Positions 34,086-44,624 of a stretch of 64,000 nt of DNA are shown here, piece after piece. Every line of letters begins with the position of its first letter. Within the stretch, counting starts at the first letter, position 1. Both the position numbers and the translations under genes were made by a program. The notes beneath the pieces were generated by a model. It was given only the letters and a program-made list of their open reading frames with translations. It was not told where the DNA came from and searched no databases. The stretch is from assembly GCA_021234155.1 (NCBI GenBank), contig JAJEKV010000025.1:6491310-6555309 (forward strand). Direction: 5' to 3'. This DNA comes from Isoetes taiwanensis (lineage: Eukaryota > Streptophyta > Lycopodiopsida > Isoetales > Isoetaceae).

Positions 34086-36290
34086 GGTCAAAGTCTCATT
34101 GAGTGGAGATGCAATTAGACATGCTGAGGGGCAAGGGAATGTACTTTAGGTCACAACACAGGTATAACAATATATATCTAACAATGAGAATGTACGAAGA
34201 CTCGAGTGAAGGCGGTAAGGACGAGCTGCTATGCACTGTCCAAGATGTAGAGGTTGAATACATGAGATATAAAGTGTTCAACCTTGGCAACAACAATCCA
34301 CAACAATAGAAGAATGCGGTTTCTAGCACATCGTGTGGACCATATAAACTCTCCAAGTGATCATAGAGGGTCATCTCATATAGAATCATGTGCAAGTGAA
34401 CATGTTTCACATGGGGGAAGTGGGCTACCAACAACATGTGAGCGTGGTGAAGCATCATGTTACTATGCTGGAACATGCAACAATCTCAAGCATCCTCTGC
34501 TGGAACAAGGACTTTGCTACCTCAACCTCAGCCAGCACGAGATATGCACTCCAGGAGGAAAGGCAAAGAACCAGGCATGAGTGGTCTTGTCCACCTCAAT
34601 AGTGCAGCATTTTGTGAGAAGCTGAAGATGGAAAAGTCAATGAGGGCTGAAGGTGAGAACTCAAAGTAGAAAGATTAAAGAACAAGAGGGTTGAGGCTAT
34701 TAGAAAGAAGATAATGACCGAAGACGACAAAAGAAGAGCAGTGGCACGAAGAGAGGAGAGAGATAATAGAAGAAGAGCATATGCTCAAATGGAAAAGTTC
34801 AGAGAGTTTATGTACCCTCATGGATAGTCAGGCTGAGCGATGGGGTATATGGATATGGATAAGCAGATAGATGCTTTGTTGTATATGGATCTTCATATGA
34901 GATTATTATTGCCAACCTCAAAGCACCTAATAGATAGTTGGACATTTGATTGTAAAAATAAATTCAACATTTTGTTAACAAAAAGGAGGGTCGTACACCC
35001 ACCCTGTTAATATTCCATTTCAAGAAGCAGTTTTTGTTCGTAAAGAGACTACAAAATATGTATACAAACTTTGAAATTTCATTCCCTAGAAGAACACAGC
35101 GTAATAAAAGAGCGGGGGAGGGGATTAGGTAAAAGTAGAAATAGGAGATGGCATGGTAGCAGGAAACAGTGCAGCAGCACGTGAAAGGTCATGAATGAAC
35201 TTCCTTTTTGAGGAGCAATGGCAATGGATGGAAGTACCCTCTCCACCACAATGGAGAGAAGGAGCTACCTTCATATAGCAAGTGTCAAGAACCGTTGAAG
35301 CCACTACCTTATCCACTTTCATATGTGTAATCGAGACATTCTGAAAGGTGATATGAGAAGCCAATAGTGGGCATTATATGTTGCTCGAGCTGGTGTGCGA
35401 GATATTTTGGCTGGAGATCCGGAGGAAGGAGATCTTTGAAATGCGTGCCAAGGACAACCTTCATTGCACTCTGCGTCTACTAGGTGTTCGATTCATATCC
35501 CTATTGCCCATTTTGCCCGCTTGAGTAAGCGCAGGCCTACTAAATGGACAAGCTATTGCAAAGCGCCAAAATATGGAAGGAAGAATATACCTCGGAGAAT
35601 TCTCTATAGTCTAGACGAATTTGCCGAATTCTCTATTGCATAGTCGAATTTATCGGAATTCTCTATGGCATAGTCGAATTTGCTGTCTTATATAGAAAGC
35701 ACACCTATAATGACCAGATTACCCAATTGTTGCATGGGAGTGATTTTTGGGGGGAGAAGGGACTTGAGCATTTATGACCCCCTTTATACAAGATAACAAC
35801 AAAATTATGATGAAGATTAGAGCTACCACCTTTTCTGCAATTCTAGTCTATCCACGTCGCATTGCCACATCAGCTAAATCTTAAGTGGCATAGGTCTCAA
35901 CCGTTAGATCTCTCCTTTTTCATATCCATGGCCACGAAAATTAGATAAGCTACACCATTGGATCACGCGACTTGTGGAAATCAAGGGTGCAAGGATTGTG
36001 CGAATAGGTGATGTTTTAGGTGGTTAAAATGGACGGGCCCTTAAGTGCACGAAAGGGGGCTTGGGCTCTCAAAGTAACAAATTACACAAATTAATAATGA
36101 TGATTTGTCTCGTGCCTTAAGGTTTGCTGTAGATGTAAGATTTTGAGTAAAGGTTGGGTCGGGTGATTGTTGTTTTTTGGATTTGTCTCGTGCCTTTAAC
36201 AATTGACAAGAGTCATGAAATAAAATAATGGTTAGGGTTCAGGCCAGAGGCATGGGCAAAAAGGTAACTACGAAAAGGCAAATCACCTTC
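34086..36290. other. Gene-poor stretch with a 30-bp tandem repeat
   Basis: The first 700 bp may hold the degenerate C-terminal or downstream part of the transposase element (KR/E-rich frames). At 35597-35685 three units of about 30 bp contain GAATTCTCTAT and TAGACGAATTTGC/TAGTCGAATTT. Nothing else is recognised. Confidence 0.45.
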
Positions 36291-36350
36291 GATAAAAACC
36301 TGATGTAGAAAGGACGAATTAGGGCAGACCAGAAGCAAGCGGCGACAAGA

Positions 36351-36893
36351 ATGGAGGAGGCAGACCAGAAGTTTGCTAAGTACATGAGGGCGCTGCAGGA
36401 TATGGAGCACAGTGAGGTAGTTTCCCAGGCTATCCATATTGGTAAAGAGCTTATTTGTCTTCAAAATCACAAATTGAAGGAAATTAGAGATGCCGTTAGA
36501 AAGCTTCTGATTGAATGGCAGTCTCTTGTGGATCAATGGAAAGATGAGAGTGCTTCTTCTGCTGTAACTGTTGTTGAGCAAAGCAGAGCTCAGAAACAAG
36601 CTTGTAGCAAGGATTTTTCAGCTAATAAGGGTCTGCTTTCAGACTCCCTTTGTAAATCACAAGTAGTAGCTCCAGATCCCCTTCAGCCAACAAAAGATGA
36701 GCTATCACAGAAAAGGGCTTCTGTGCCAGAAAATGCTGTGGATAAACTTGCTGCGGCTAAAAGGAAACTCCAGGAGCAATACTCTGTAGCAAAACGTCAG
36801 AAGAGCCAACATGTTGTTAAAGTGCTTAAGATTCAAGAGCTGCCTAAAGAATCTTCTCAAAGCCAGATCAAGGGTTCTCAGAAACGATTGTGA
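36351..36893 (+). CDS. Med26/TFIIS N-terminal-domain-like protein, probably N-terminally truncated
   Basis: The plant Med26 family belongs to the Mediator complex and contacts elongation factors through a TFIIS N-terminal (LW) helical bundle. Residues 12-65 show that fold's pattern: MRALQDMEHSEVVSQ, IHIGKELICLQNH (cf. TIGKxVNxLRKH), then EIRDAVRKLLIEWQSLVDQW. The C-terminus has AAAKRKLQEQYSVAKRQK followed by a leucine-proline motif, resembling the usual Med26 C-terminal block. The linker is Ser/Gln/Lys-rich. The ATG at 36351 is the first in frame after a stop at 36306-36308. Readable sequence before that stop suggests a longer ancestral protein. No introns interrupt it, so a retrocopy, a partial gene or a pseudogene are all possible. 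Confidence 0.6.
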   Translation: MEEADQKFAKYMRALQDMEHSEVVSQAIHIGKELICLQNHKLKEIRDAVRKLLIEWQSLVDQWKDESASSAVTVVEQSRAQKQACSKDFSANKGLLSDSLCKSQVVAPDPLQPTKDELSQKRASVPENAVDKLAAAKRKLQEQYSVAKRQKSQHVVKVLKIQELPKESSQSQIKGSQKRL

Positions 36894-37447
36894 TCATATG
36901 TGAGTACTCAATCCCAGTTTTGATTCTTCATCGAGTATACAGAACCACAAAAGATTTTTATCATATTTGTATTATTCAATCCCAGTTTTGCTTCTTCAGC
37001 GACTATACAGAACTTTCTTTACTTCCTTAAGTAAGTTTGGTTATTGGAATCACTGTAAACTATCGTAGCAGCATGATCATCTCTATCTTCATGCCATCAG
37101 ACAAAACTTAAATATCCATATTATGGGAATTGAAAGTGTAAATGGAAAGACATCAAAAACTACCATGACAGTTCTGAACTTTTGGAAGTGCTTATGAATG
37201 TGGCAATTTCTTTTTAGAGCTCCAACAGGAGACTGGAGTCTCAATAACAGGAGTGTGGATTCTTTGGATACATATACCACCAGTACCTCACATTTGGTTA
37301 CTCTGGAGATAGAGATTGCAGTTTTCTACTTCTCTATTGCAGCATTTCAACATTTGGGAAACATAGGGCGTGAAGCCTACCAAAAAAGCATTATGTGAGT
37401 TAGGCTTAGCTATGGGGCATTCTTGAGATTCAAATATGAAGGTTTGG
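36894..37447 (+). other. Downstream region of the Med26-like frame
   Basis: CAATCCCAGTTTTGNTTCTTCA(T/G)CGA-type sequence is duplicated in tandem (about 36907 and 36977). No poly(A) tract is seen that would prove a retrocopy. Confidence 0.4.
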
Positions 37448-37545
37448 CCAGTTGGTTTAAAGAACATCGTATAAGCCATTTGGGTTATCAAAATATTGAT
37501 GTTAGAGTTCCTTATCGGGGTTAGGGCTTTGATTTCTTAATTAGA

Positions 37546-37851
37546 ATGGAAAAAGAGGCACCCTATGTCTCATTTATCCAAAAATCTACCTACAGATATG
37601 CTTCAACAATCTGCCCTCCTAAAAGGTGTCCCACGCCTCTTGAATTTGGGAAAGCGTGTCTACCAACAATGTGGTCCTTGACCTTAACAAAGGTGGGCAA
37701 GAAAACAATGCAGCGAGAATTGCTTTGGGATGGATTTACCCTTAAAAAGACAAGATTGGGATCTTACTTTCTAGTGCTTAATCATCTATCTCATGTCTAT
37801 GCTGGTGGAGGAAGTCCTAGTTATGAATTCTACTCCTCAGTTAGACGCTAG
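37546..37851 (+). CDS. Small uncharacterised open frame in the duplication (copy A)
   Basis: 101 codons starting MEKEAPYVSFIQKSTYRYAS; no family recognised. The same start is at 40818 in copy B, but there a two-base difference (CAGCGAG versus CAAATGAG) shifts the frame after TKVGKKTMQ and splits it. This is weak evidence for a real gene; it may be a decayed transposon ORF. Confidence 0.2.
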   Translation: MEKEAPYVSFIQKSTYRYASTICPPKRCPTPLEFGKACLPTMWSLTLTKVGKKTMQRELLWDGFTLKKTRLGSYFLVLNHLSHVYAGGGSPSYEFYSSVRR

Positions 37852-38135
37852 AGGAGGCTTTTTCCCTCTAGGGCTGTATCGATGTGAGTATGTGGTAAAT
37901 AAAGTCTAGACTTTATTATAGACTTTATTATGGCCATGACATTAGAATTAGCTTAACAACACATTAGCTACTCTATTGTTAGTTTGCCTTGATCGGAAGA
38001 GACTAAGAATAGGATGATAAGTTTGGTGTTTTTCACAAGGAAAAGCCAATATTGGATGTGACCGATTTGGGCACATACCAGATCACTTGAAGGATATTCC
38101 TAGGGACAATAATCCTAATCCATCATTCTCTCTAC

Positions 38136-38230
38136 GCCTGCTGCTCTCTCTTTGTACTTGGGTCCCATAGGCCAGTTGGTCTCCGTGGACGATAAAATCA
38201 TATTCTATTCTATTCTATTCTACTCCTAAG
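38136..38230 (+). mobile_element. 5'-truncated retroelement 3' end with 37-bp target duplication
   Basis: The 37-bp word starting CCTAGGGACAATAATCC is present at 38099-38135 and again at 38231-38267. Between them is about 95 bp containing GGGTCCCATAGGCC, CTCCGTGGACGATAAAA and a TATTC tail. This is a textbook pattern of target-primed insertion and proves that the shared terminus is the 3' end of a mobile retroelement. Confidence 0.85.
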
Positions 38231-38569
38231 CCTAGGGACAATAATCCTAATCCATCATTCTCTCTACTCCTAAGCTTTTGGCTTTTGGCTCTAGTGTCTA
38301 GCATCGTAACTTCGGTGAGTGGATTGAAGGTGGCGTTCTTATGCGTAGCCCTTAGTGGGTTGTCACCCTGGTTGGTTGTAGCTCTTAGTGGGTTGTCGAT
38401 CCCTGGTTGGGTGCAGCCCTTAGTGGGTTGTCAATCCCTGGTTGGGTGCAAGAGATCATTCGTGTAGTCAGTGGGTTGTCAATCTCTGGTTGGGTGGATG
38501 AGATCATTCTAGTTATGAAAAGGCGCAGATTCATTGCCTCAGTGCGCACCGGTGCACGTCGTCTCCTAA

Positions 38570-39019
38570 TTGAGACGAGCAGATGGATTGGGGAGTCATA
38601 CCAGGACATGCTTTGTCAATGCTGCCAAATGGGAGCTGTTAAGGATGATGTCATACCCTTCAGAGCTGTCCAACGGATGATCAAATTTGGACACGCTATG
38701 CTAAGTTGGTTAGGTCTGGCCAGACGCTATATGTGATATTGAGCACGACTTCCGTACGAATGCTGGGGAATCATACCTTCAGGAGGTCATGGATATGCAG
38801 GAACAACTATCCTCGGACACGCACCTGATATGCATATATTTCATGACGTATATTTGTACGGTTTGATAACATTCTTATTACTGCCAGAGTTTTTCCCTCA
38901 AAAACCCTTCGGACAGGGATCTTTTAATGCGCTCCTTCATTGGGTCTCATAGGCCGATTGGTCTCCGTAGATGATAAAAACCATACCATTCCACATTCCA
39001 TTCCATTGCATTCCATTCT
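38570..39019 (+). mobile_element. LINE-like 3' end with ATTCC-type tail (copy A)
   Basis: Aligns with 9275-9634. An open frame just upstream ends MIKFGHAMLSWLGLARRYM-stop at about 38736, and the same peptide end is readable at 9290-9350. The hairpin core is present at 38884-38930, but its right arm has been deleted relative to copy B. The tail is an ATTCC/CATTC mixture. Confidence 0.7.
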
Positions 39020-40496
39020 CTATTTATGGTCTAAGTACTAAATTCCTAACACTGGTCTTCTAACACCTATTATACCAAGATTTCATGTTGAGACGTACGT
39101 CACATAATGTTCAGATACATGATAAAATCCTTCTTGGACTTGACTTTGGAGTCAAAATGGATTTAAGGACTACACTAGGAGCATACTATTCAAATGCATT
39201 TTTTTAATCTCATATCCGAGACTTACCATCTTAGAATGAATAGAATAGAATAGAATGCCTTTATTGTCAATATTGACCTGGAGGGTCCTATAACAGTTAC
39301 ATTGAAGTTGGTCTAAACAAAAGCTTTTAACACAAAAATATACAACAAGAACTTTACTATTTGTACAAATGGACGAGATTGTCTATAGACACAGATTCAT
39401 GGAGATCGTGATAAGAAAACCATGTACCTCGTGAAAAATCACTCACACAACATCTCTCGTCTGTAACCTGTTGAAGGTTTTTTGTATACCTATTGACGAT
39501 ATTATAGAACCGACTCCAAGCATGTACCATCGATCGGGTTGATTGATGCCTCTTTTCTTTTATAGCTTGGTTCGTGCTCCTCATGGTCTCTTTTATTGCC
39601 TTTGTTGTAGAGTATCGGTGTTGGAGTAGCAGTATTGATGTTGGAATTGACTTTTCTATTCATTCACGTGCTTGGAATTGTTTTATCGGTCTTTTTGCTT
39701 TTAGCCATCCTACTCCTAATGTCCTGCATCCCATACTTACCACCATATGCATCCCATGCTTCCCACCATATAGCATGGCTGGTGGCACTGTAATTCTAAA
39801 CATATGGGCTTCAATTCCTCCATTTGTTATCTAGTGTCTGCACGCACATTGTTTGTAGCTCGTAAAAGCTATTCATTGCCAATCATTACCTTTCAATCAG
39901 CCCTTATTTCCATATTATGCAAACTATCTATTTATATCACTTTATCATTGAATATTCTCCCTTTTTATATCATTCACATATGCATATACCATTTTAACTT
40001 TGTACTGGCATATTGGTATCCAATTCCAATTTTGATTTGTAATAGTTTAGGGCTTACTATCCGTAGTATTGGTGATAGGATCACATTATCATACCTTCCA
40101 TTTTCTTCTCAAGAATTTGTATTTATTTTGGCCCAAGGTGACATAGTCAATCAACCCTTGTTTCTATGTTATTGCAAACTACCTCTTTTATCCTTCCTAT
40201 ATATATGATTACTAGCAAAATAAAAATTTTTGGAATTAGTGACTTTTTTGGATGGTTTTTCCGCCATCTTTTTCCTACCAAGTCGGCCACATCCTTTCAC
40301 GCCCAACAAACCGCCATGTAAAAGCCCCCCCGATGCCGTGCCGCTTCGCCATTGTTAAAGCAATCTTGCCCCCAAACCCTCTTTCATATCGCCACCAAAG
40401 CGTAAAGGCAGGAACAAGCTTATAGAATCGTCTACTCCTTTGGATTTTCTAAAATGTCAAAAGGGAACTCGGAGAGGATGCATTCAAATGTATAAT

Positions 40497-40719
40497 TTTT
40501 CATTGCAAACTTGTGGATTCTTAATCCCGTTCATGGAGTTCTACGCCCAATTCATGAGTTTCTACGCTCAATTCGTGCATTTCTCGTCAAAGTTCATAGG
40601 TTTTTTAGCCTAATTAATGGGTTTTTCAGATAGATTTATAGATTTTTAACTAAATTTATGGATTTCTCAATCCAATCGGTGAGTTTCTGAAGTGAATTTG
40701 TGGGTCTTTCCTGCCAAAT
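40497..40719. repeat. Minisatellite, period about 25-28 bp (copy A part)
   Basis: Successive variants of AATTCATGAGTTTCT and AATTTATGGATTTCTCA repeat about eight times before the duplication junction cuts the array. Confidence 0.65.
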
Positions 40720-43700
40720 CCAGTTGGTTTAAAGAACATCGTATAAGCCATTTGGGTTATCAAAATATTGATGTTAGAGTTCCTTATCGGGGTTAGGGCC
40801 TTGATTTCTTAATTAGAATGGAAAAAGAGGCACCCTATGTCTCATTTATCCAAAAATCTACCTACAGATATGCTTCAACAATCTGCCCTCCTAAAAGGTG
40901 TCCCACGCCTCTTGAATTTGGGAAAGCGTGTCTACCAACAATGTGGTCCTTGACCTTAACAAAGGTGGGCAAGAAAACAATGCAAATGAGAATTGCTTTG
41001 GGATGGATTTACCCTTAAAAAGACAAGATTGGGATCTTACTTTCTAGTGCTTAATCATCTATCTCATGTCTATGCTGGTGGAGGAAGTCCTAGTTATGAA
41101 TTCTACTCCCGCTTAGACGCTAGAGGAGGCTTTTTTCCCTCTAGGGTCAGACGATGTGAGTATGTGGTAAATAAAGTCTAGACTTTATTATAGACTTTAT
41201 TATGGCCATGACATTAGAATTAGCTTAACAACACATTAGCTACTCTATTGTTAGTTTGCCTTGATCTAAGAGACTAAGAATAGGATGATAAGTTTGGTGT
41301 TTTTCACAAGGAAAAGCCAATATTGATGTGACCGATTTGGGCACATACCGCATCACTTGAAGGATATTCCTAGGGACAATAATCCTAATCCATCATTCTC
41401 TACACCTCACGCTCTCTTTGTACTTGGGTCCCATAGGCCGCTTGGTCTCCGTGGATCTATAAAATCATATTCTATTCTATTCTATTCTACTCCTAAGCCT
41501 AGGGACAATAATCCTAATCCATCATTCTCTACTCCTAAGCTTTTGGCTTTGGCTCTAGTGTCTAGCATCGTAACTTCTGTGAGTGGATTGAAGGTGGCGC
41601 TCTTATGCGTAGGCCCCAGTGGGTTGTCACCCCGGGTTGGTTGTAGCCCCTTAGTGGGTTGTCGATCCCCTCGGTTGGGTGCAGCCTTAGTGGGTTGTCA
41701 ATCCCCTCGGGTTGGGTGCAAGAGATCATTCGTGTAGTCGCGGGGTTGTCAATCTCCGTTGGGTGGATGAGATCATTCTAGTTATGAAAAGGCAGATTCA
41801 TTGCCTCATCAAGACGTAAGGCACGCCGCCTCCCAATTGAGACGCAGCATGGATTGGGGAGTCATACCAGACATGCTTTGTCAATGCCGCCAAATGGGAG
41901 TCGCTATGATGATGCCATACCCTTCGTGAGCCGTCCAACGGATGATCAAATTTGACACGCTTATGCTAAGTTGGTTAGGTCTGGCCAGACGCTATATGTG
42001 ATATTGAGCACGACTTCCGTACGAATGCTGGGGAATCATACCTTCAGGAGGTCATGGATATGCAGGAACAACTATCCTCGGACGCGCACCTGATATCATA
42101 TATTTCATGATGTATATTTGTACGGTTTGATAACATTCTTATTACTGCCAGAGTTTTTCCCTCAAAAACCCTTCGGACAGGGATCTTTTAATTCGTACAA
42201 TAATAAGTTCGATGCGCTCCTTCATTGGGTCTCATAGGCCGATTGGTCTCCGTAGATGATAAAAACCATACCATTCCATTCCATTCCATTAGATTCCATT
42301 CTCTTTTTATGGTTTAAGTACTGAATTCCTAACACTGGTCTTCTAACACCTATTATACCAAGATTTCATGCTGAGACGTACGTCGCATAATGTTCAGATA
42401 CATGATCAAATCCTTCTTGGACTTTTGGACTCAAAATGGCATACTATTCAAATGCATTTTTTTAATCTCATACAGAATAGAATAGAATGCCTTTATTGTC
42501 AATATTGACCCAGAGGGTCCTATAACAGTTACATTGAAGTTGGTCTAAACAAAAGCTTTTAACACAAAAATATACAACAAGAACTTTACTATTTGTATAA
42601 ATGGACGAGATTGTCTACAGACATAGATTTATGGAGATCGTGATAAGAAAACCATGTACCTCGTAAAAAATCACTCACACAACATCTCTCGCCTCAGAAC
42701 CTCGCTGAAGGTTTTTGTATACCTGTTGACGATATTATAGAACCGACTCCAAGCATGTACCATCGATCGAGTTGATTGATGCCTCTTTTCCTTTATAGCT
42801 TGGTTCGTGCTCCTCATGGTCTCTTTTATTGCCTTTGTTGTAGAGTATCGGTGTTGGAGTAGCAGTATTGATGTTGGAATTGACTTTTCTATTCATTCAC
42901 GTGCTTGGAATTGTTTTATCGGTCTTTTTGCTTTTAGCCATCCTACTCCTAATGTCCTGCATCCCATACTTACCACCATATGCATCCCATGCTTCCCACC
43001 ATATAGCATGGCTGGTGGCACTGTAATTCTAAACATATGGGCTTCAATTCCTCCATTTGTTATCTAGTGTCTGCACGCACATTGTTTGTAGCTCGTAAAA
43101 GCTATTCATTGCCAATCATTACCTTTCAATCAGCCCTTATTTCCATATTATGCAAACTATCTATTTATATCACTTTATCATTGAATATTCTCCCTTTTTA
43201 TATCATTCACATATGCATATACCATTTTAACTTTGTACTGGCATATTGGTATCCAATTCCAATTTTGATTTGTAATAGTTTAGGCTTACTATCTGTAAGT
43301 ATTGGTGATAGGATCACATTGTCATACCTTCCATTTTCTTCTCAAGAATTTGTATTTATTTTGGCCCAAGGTGACATAGTCAATCAACCCTTGTTTCTAT
43401 GTTATTGCAAACTACCTCTTTTATCCTTCCTATATATATGATTACTAGCAAAATAAAAATTTTTGGAATTAGTGACTTTTTTGGATGGTTTTTCCGGCCA
43501 TCTTTTCCGGCTGAAGCTGGTCACATCCTTTCGCTGCCCAACAAACTGCCATGTAAAAAGCCCCTGATGCCAGGCCGCTCAGTTGTGTTAAAGCAATCTT
43601 GCCCCCAAACCCTCTTTCATATCGTCACCAAAGCAGAAAGGCAGGAACAAGCTTATAGAATCGTCTACTCCTTTGGATTTTCTAAAATGTCAAAAGGGAA

Positions 43701-43952
43701 CTCGGAGAGGATGCATTCAAATGTATAATTTTTCATTGCAAACTTGTGGATTCTTAATCCCGTTCATGGAGTTCTACGCCCAATTCATGAGTTTCTACGC
43801 TCAATTCGTGCATTTCTCGTCAAAGTTCATAGGTTTTTTAGCCTAATTAATGGGTTTTTCAGATAGATTTATAGATTTTTAACTAAATTTATGGATTTCT
43901 CAATCCAATCGATGAGTTTCTGAAGTGAATGTGTGGGTCTTTCCTGCCAAAT
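40720..43952. repeat. 3.27-kb tandem duplication, copy B
   Basis: Runs parallel to copy A to CTGCCAAAT at about 43952, where copy A ends and copy B continues into the longer minisatellite. The array is therefore the likely recombination site. Copy B retains the right arm of the hairpin (42201-42207) that copy A lacks. Confidence 0.9.
41840..42302 (+). mobile_element. LINE-like 3' end with ATTCC tail (copy B)
   Basis: Duplicate of 38570-39019. The hairpin arms CTTATTA (42138-42144) and TAATAAG (42201-42207) are both present. The tail is CCATT repeated. Confidence 0.7.
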
Positions 43953-44260
43953 AAATGGATTTCTCAACAAACTTTGTGAGTTATTTCTCAACAAACTTTG
44001 TGAATTTCTTAGCCAAATATATGTGTTTTCATCTAAATTCATGGGTTTCTTGGGGATTCCTCAGTCCAATTAGTAGGGCTTCCCTCCAAATTCATGGGTT
44101 TTTTATGATGAATTTGTGAGTATTTCATGAAATTCGTAGGTTTCTGCACCATTTTGTGGATTTCTCGGCTTGATTGATGGGTTTATTGGAATATTTGATT
44201 TCTCAGTGGCTTTCTTGGATAAATTGTGGGTCTTTTTCCACAGAATATATGGATTTTCCG
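43741..44260. repeat. Minisatellite, about 25-28-bp units, roughly 18 copies
   Basis: Units vary around (AATT)CATGGGTTTCT(NN)(CCC). Perfectly adjacent copies include TTTCTCAACAAACTTTGTGA twice (about 43972 and 43995). The array ends near the copia element. Confidence 0.65.
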
Positions 44261-44410
44261 CTCCGATTTTATCTGTTCTTCCTTCCGTCTTATTCAGTCA
44301 AATTAGGCAAAGCTAAAAGTTGGACAATTGTGCATGTATGTGAATTTCTGAAAACAAGAACACAATTGGGTTTTAAGATTCTTTTGAATCCGTGAATTAT
44401 ATTTTGATTC

Positions 44411-44605
44411 TGAAACAATTTGAGCGCCAACACAGAAGCAAGAATTTGCAAAGAACCAGATGCCCATCTCGTGGGATTCTCTTCTATTTATAGAGATCCT
44501 AAAATACAACAAGCCTAATTAAGGCTCCACTAATTCTGTTACAACGTTCATATCCTAACTCTAAAAGTTCTCATTATAACCCGCATATCTGGCTTTATTT
44601 TAACA
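44411..44605 (-). repeat. copia 3' LTR
   Basis: TGAAACAATTTGAGCG at the left border, TTTTAACA at the right. Compared with the other LTR it has one substitution (CCTAAAAT/CCTAGAAT) and a scrambled patch at about 44581-44597. Confidence 0.9.
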
Positions 44606-44620
44606 CTCCCCGCTCTGATT
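44606..44620 (-). other. copia polypurine tract
   Basis: The minus strand reads AATCAGAGCGGGGAG directly before the 3' LTR. Confidence 0.6.
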
Positions 44621-44624
44621 ATAA

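Larger units (their letters stand above)
37448..40719. repeat. 3.27-kb tandem duplication, copy A
   Basis: CCAGTTGGTTTAAAGAACAT begins copy A at 37448 and copy B at 40720, a period of 3272 bp with no spacer. Contents: a small open frame (37546-37851), a retroelement 3' end with 37-bp TSD (38136-38230), a longer 3' end (about 38570-39019), an unassigned region, and the start of a minisatellite. Differences between copies are clustered at CAG/CTG-rich words. Confidence 0.9.
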
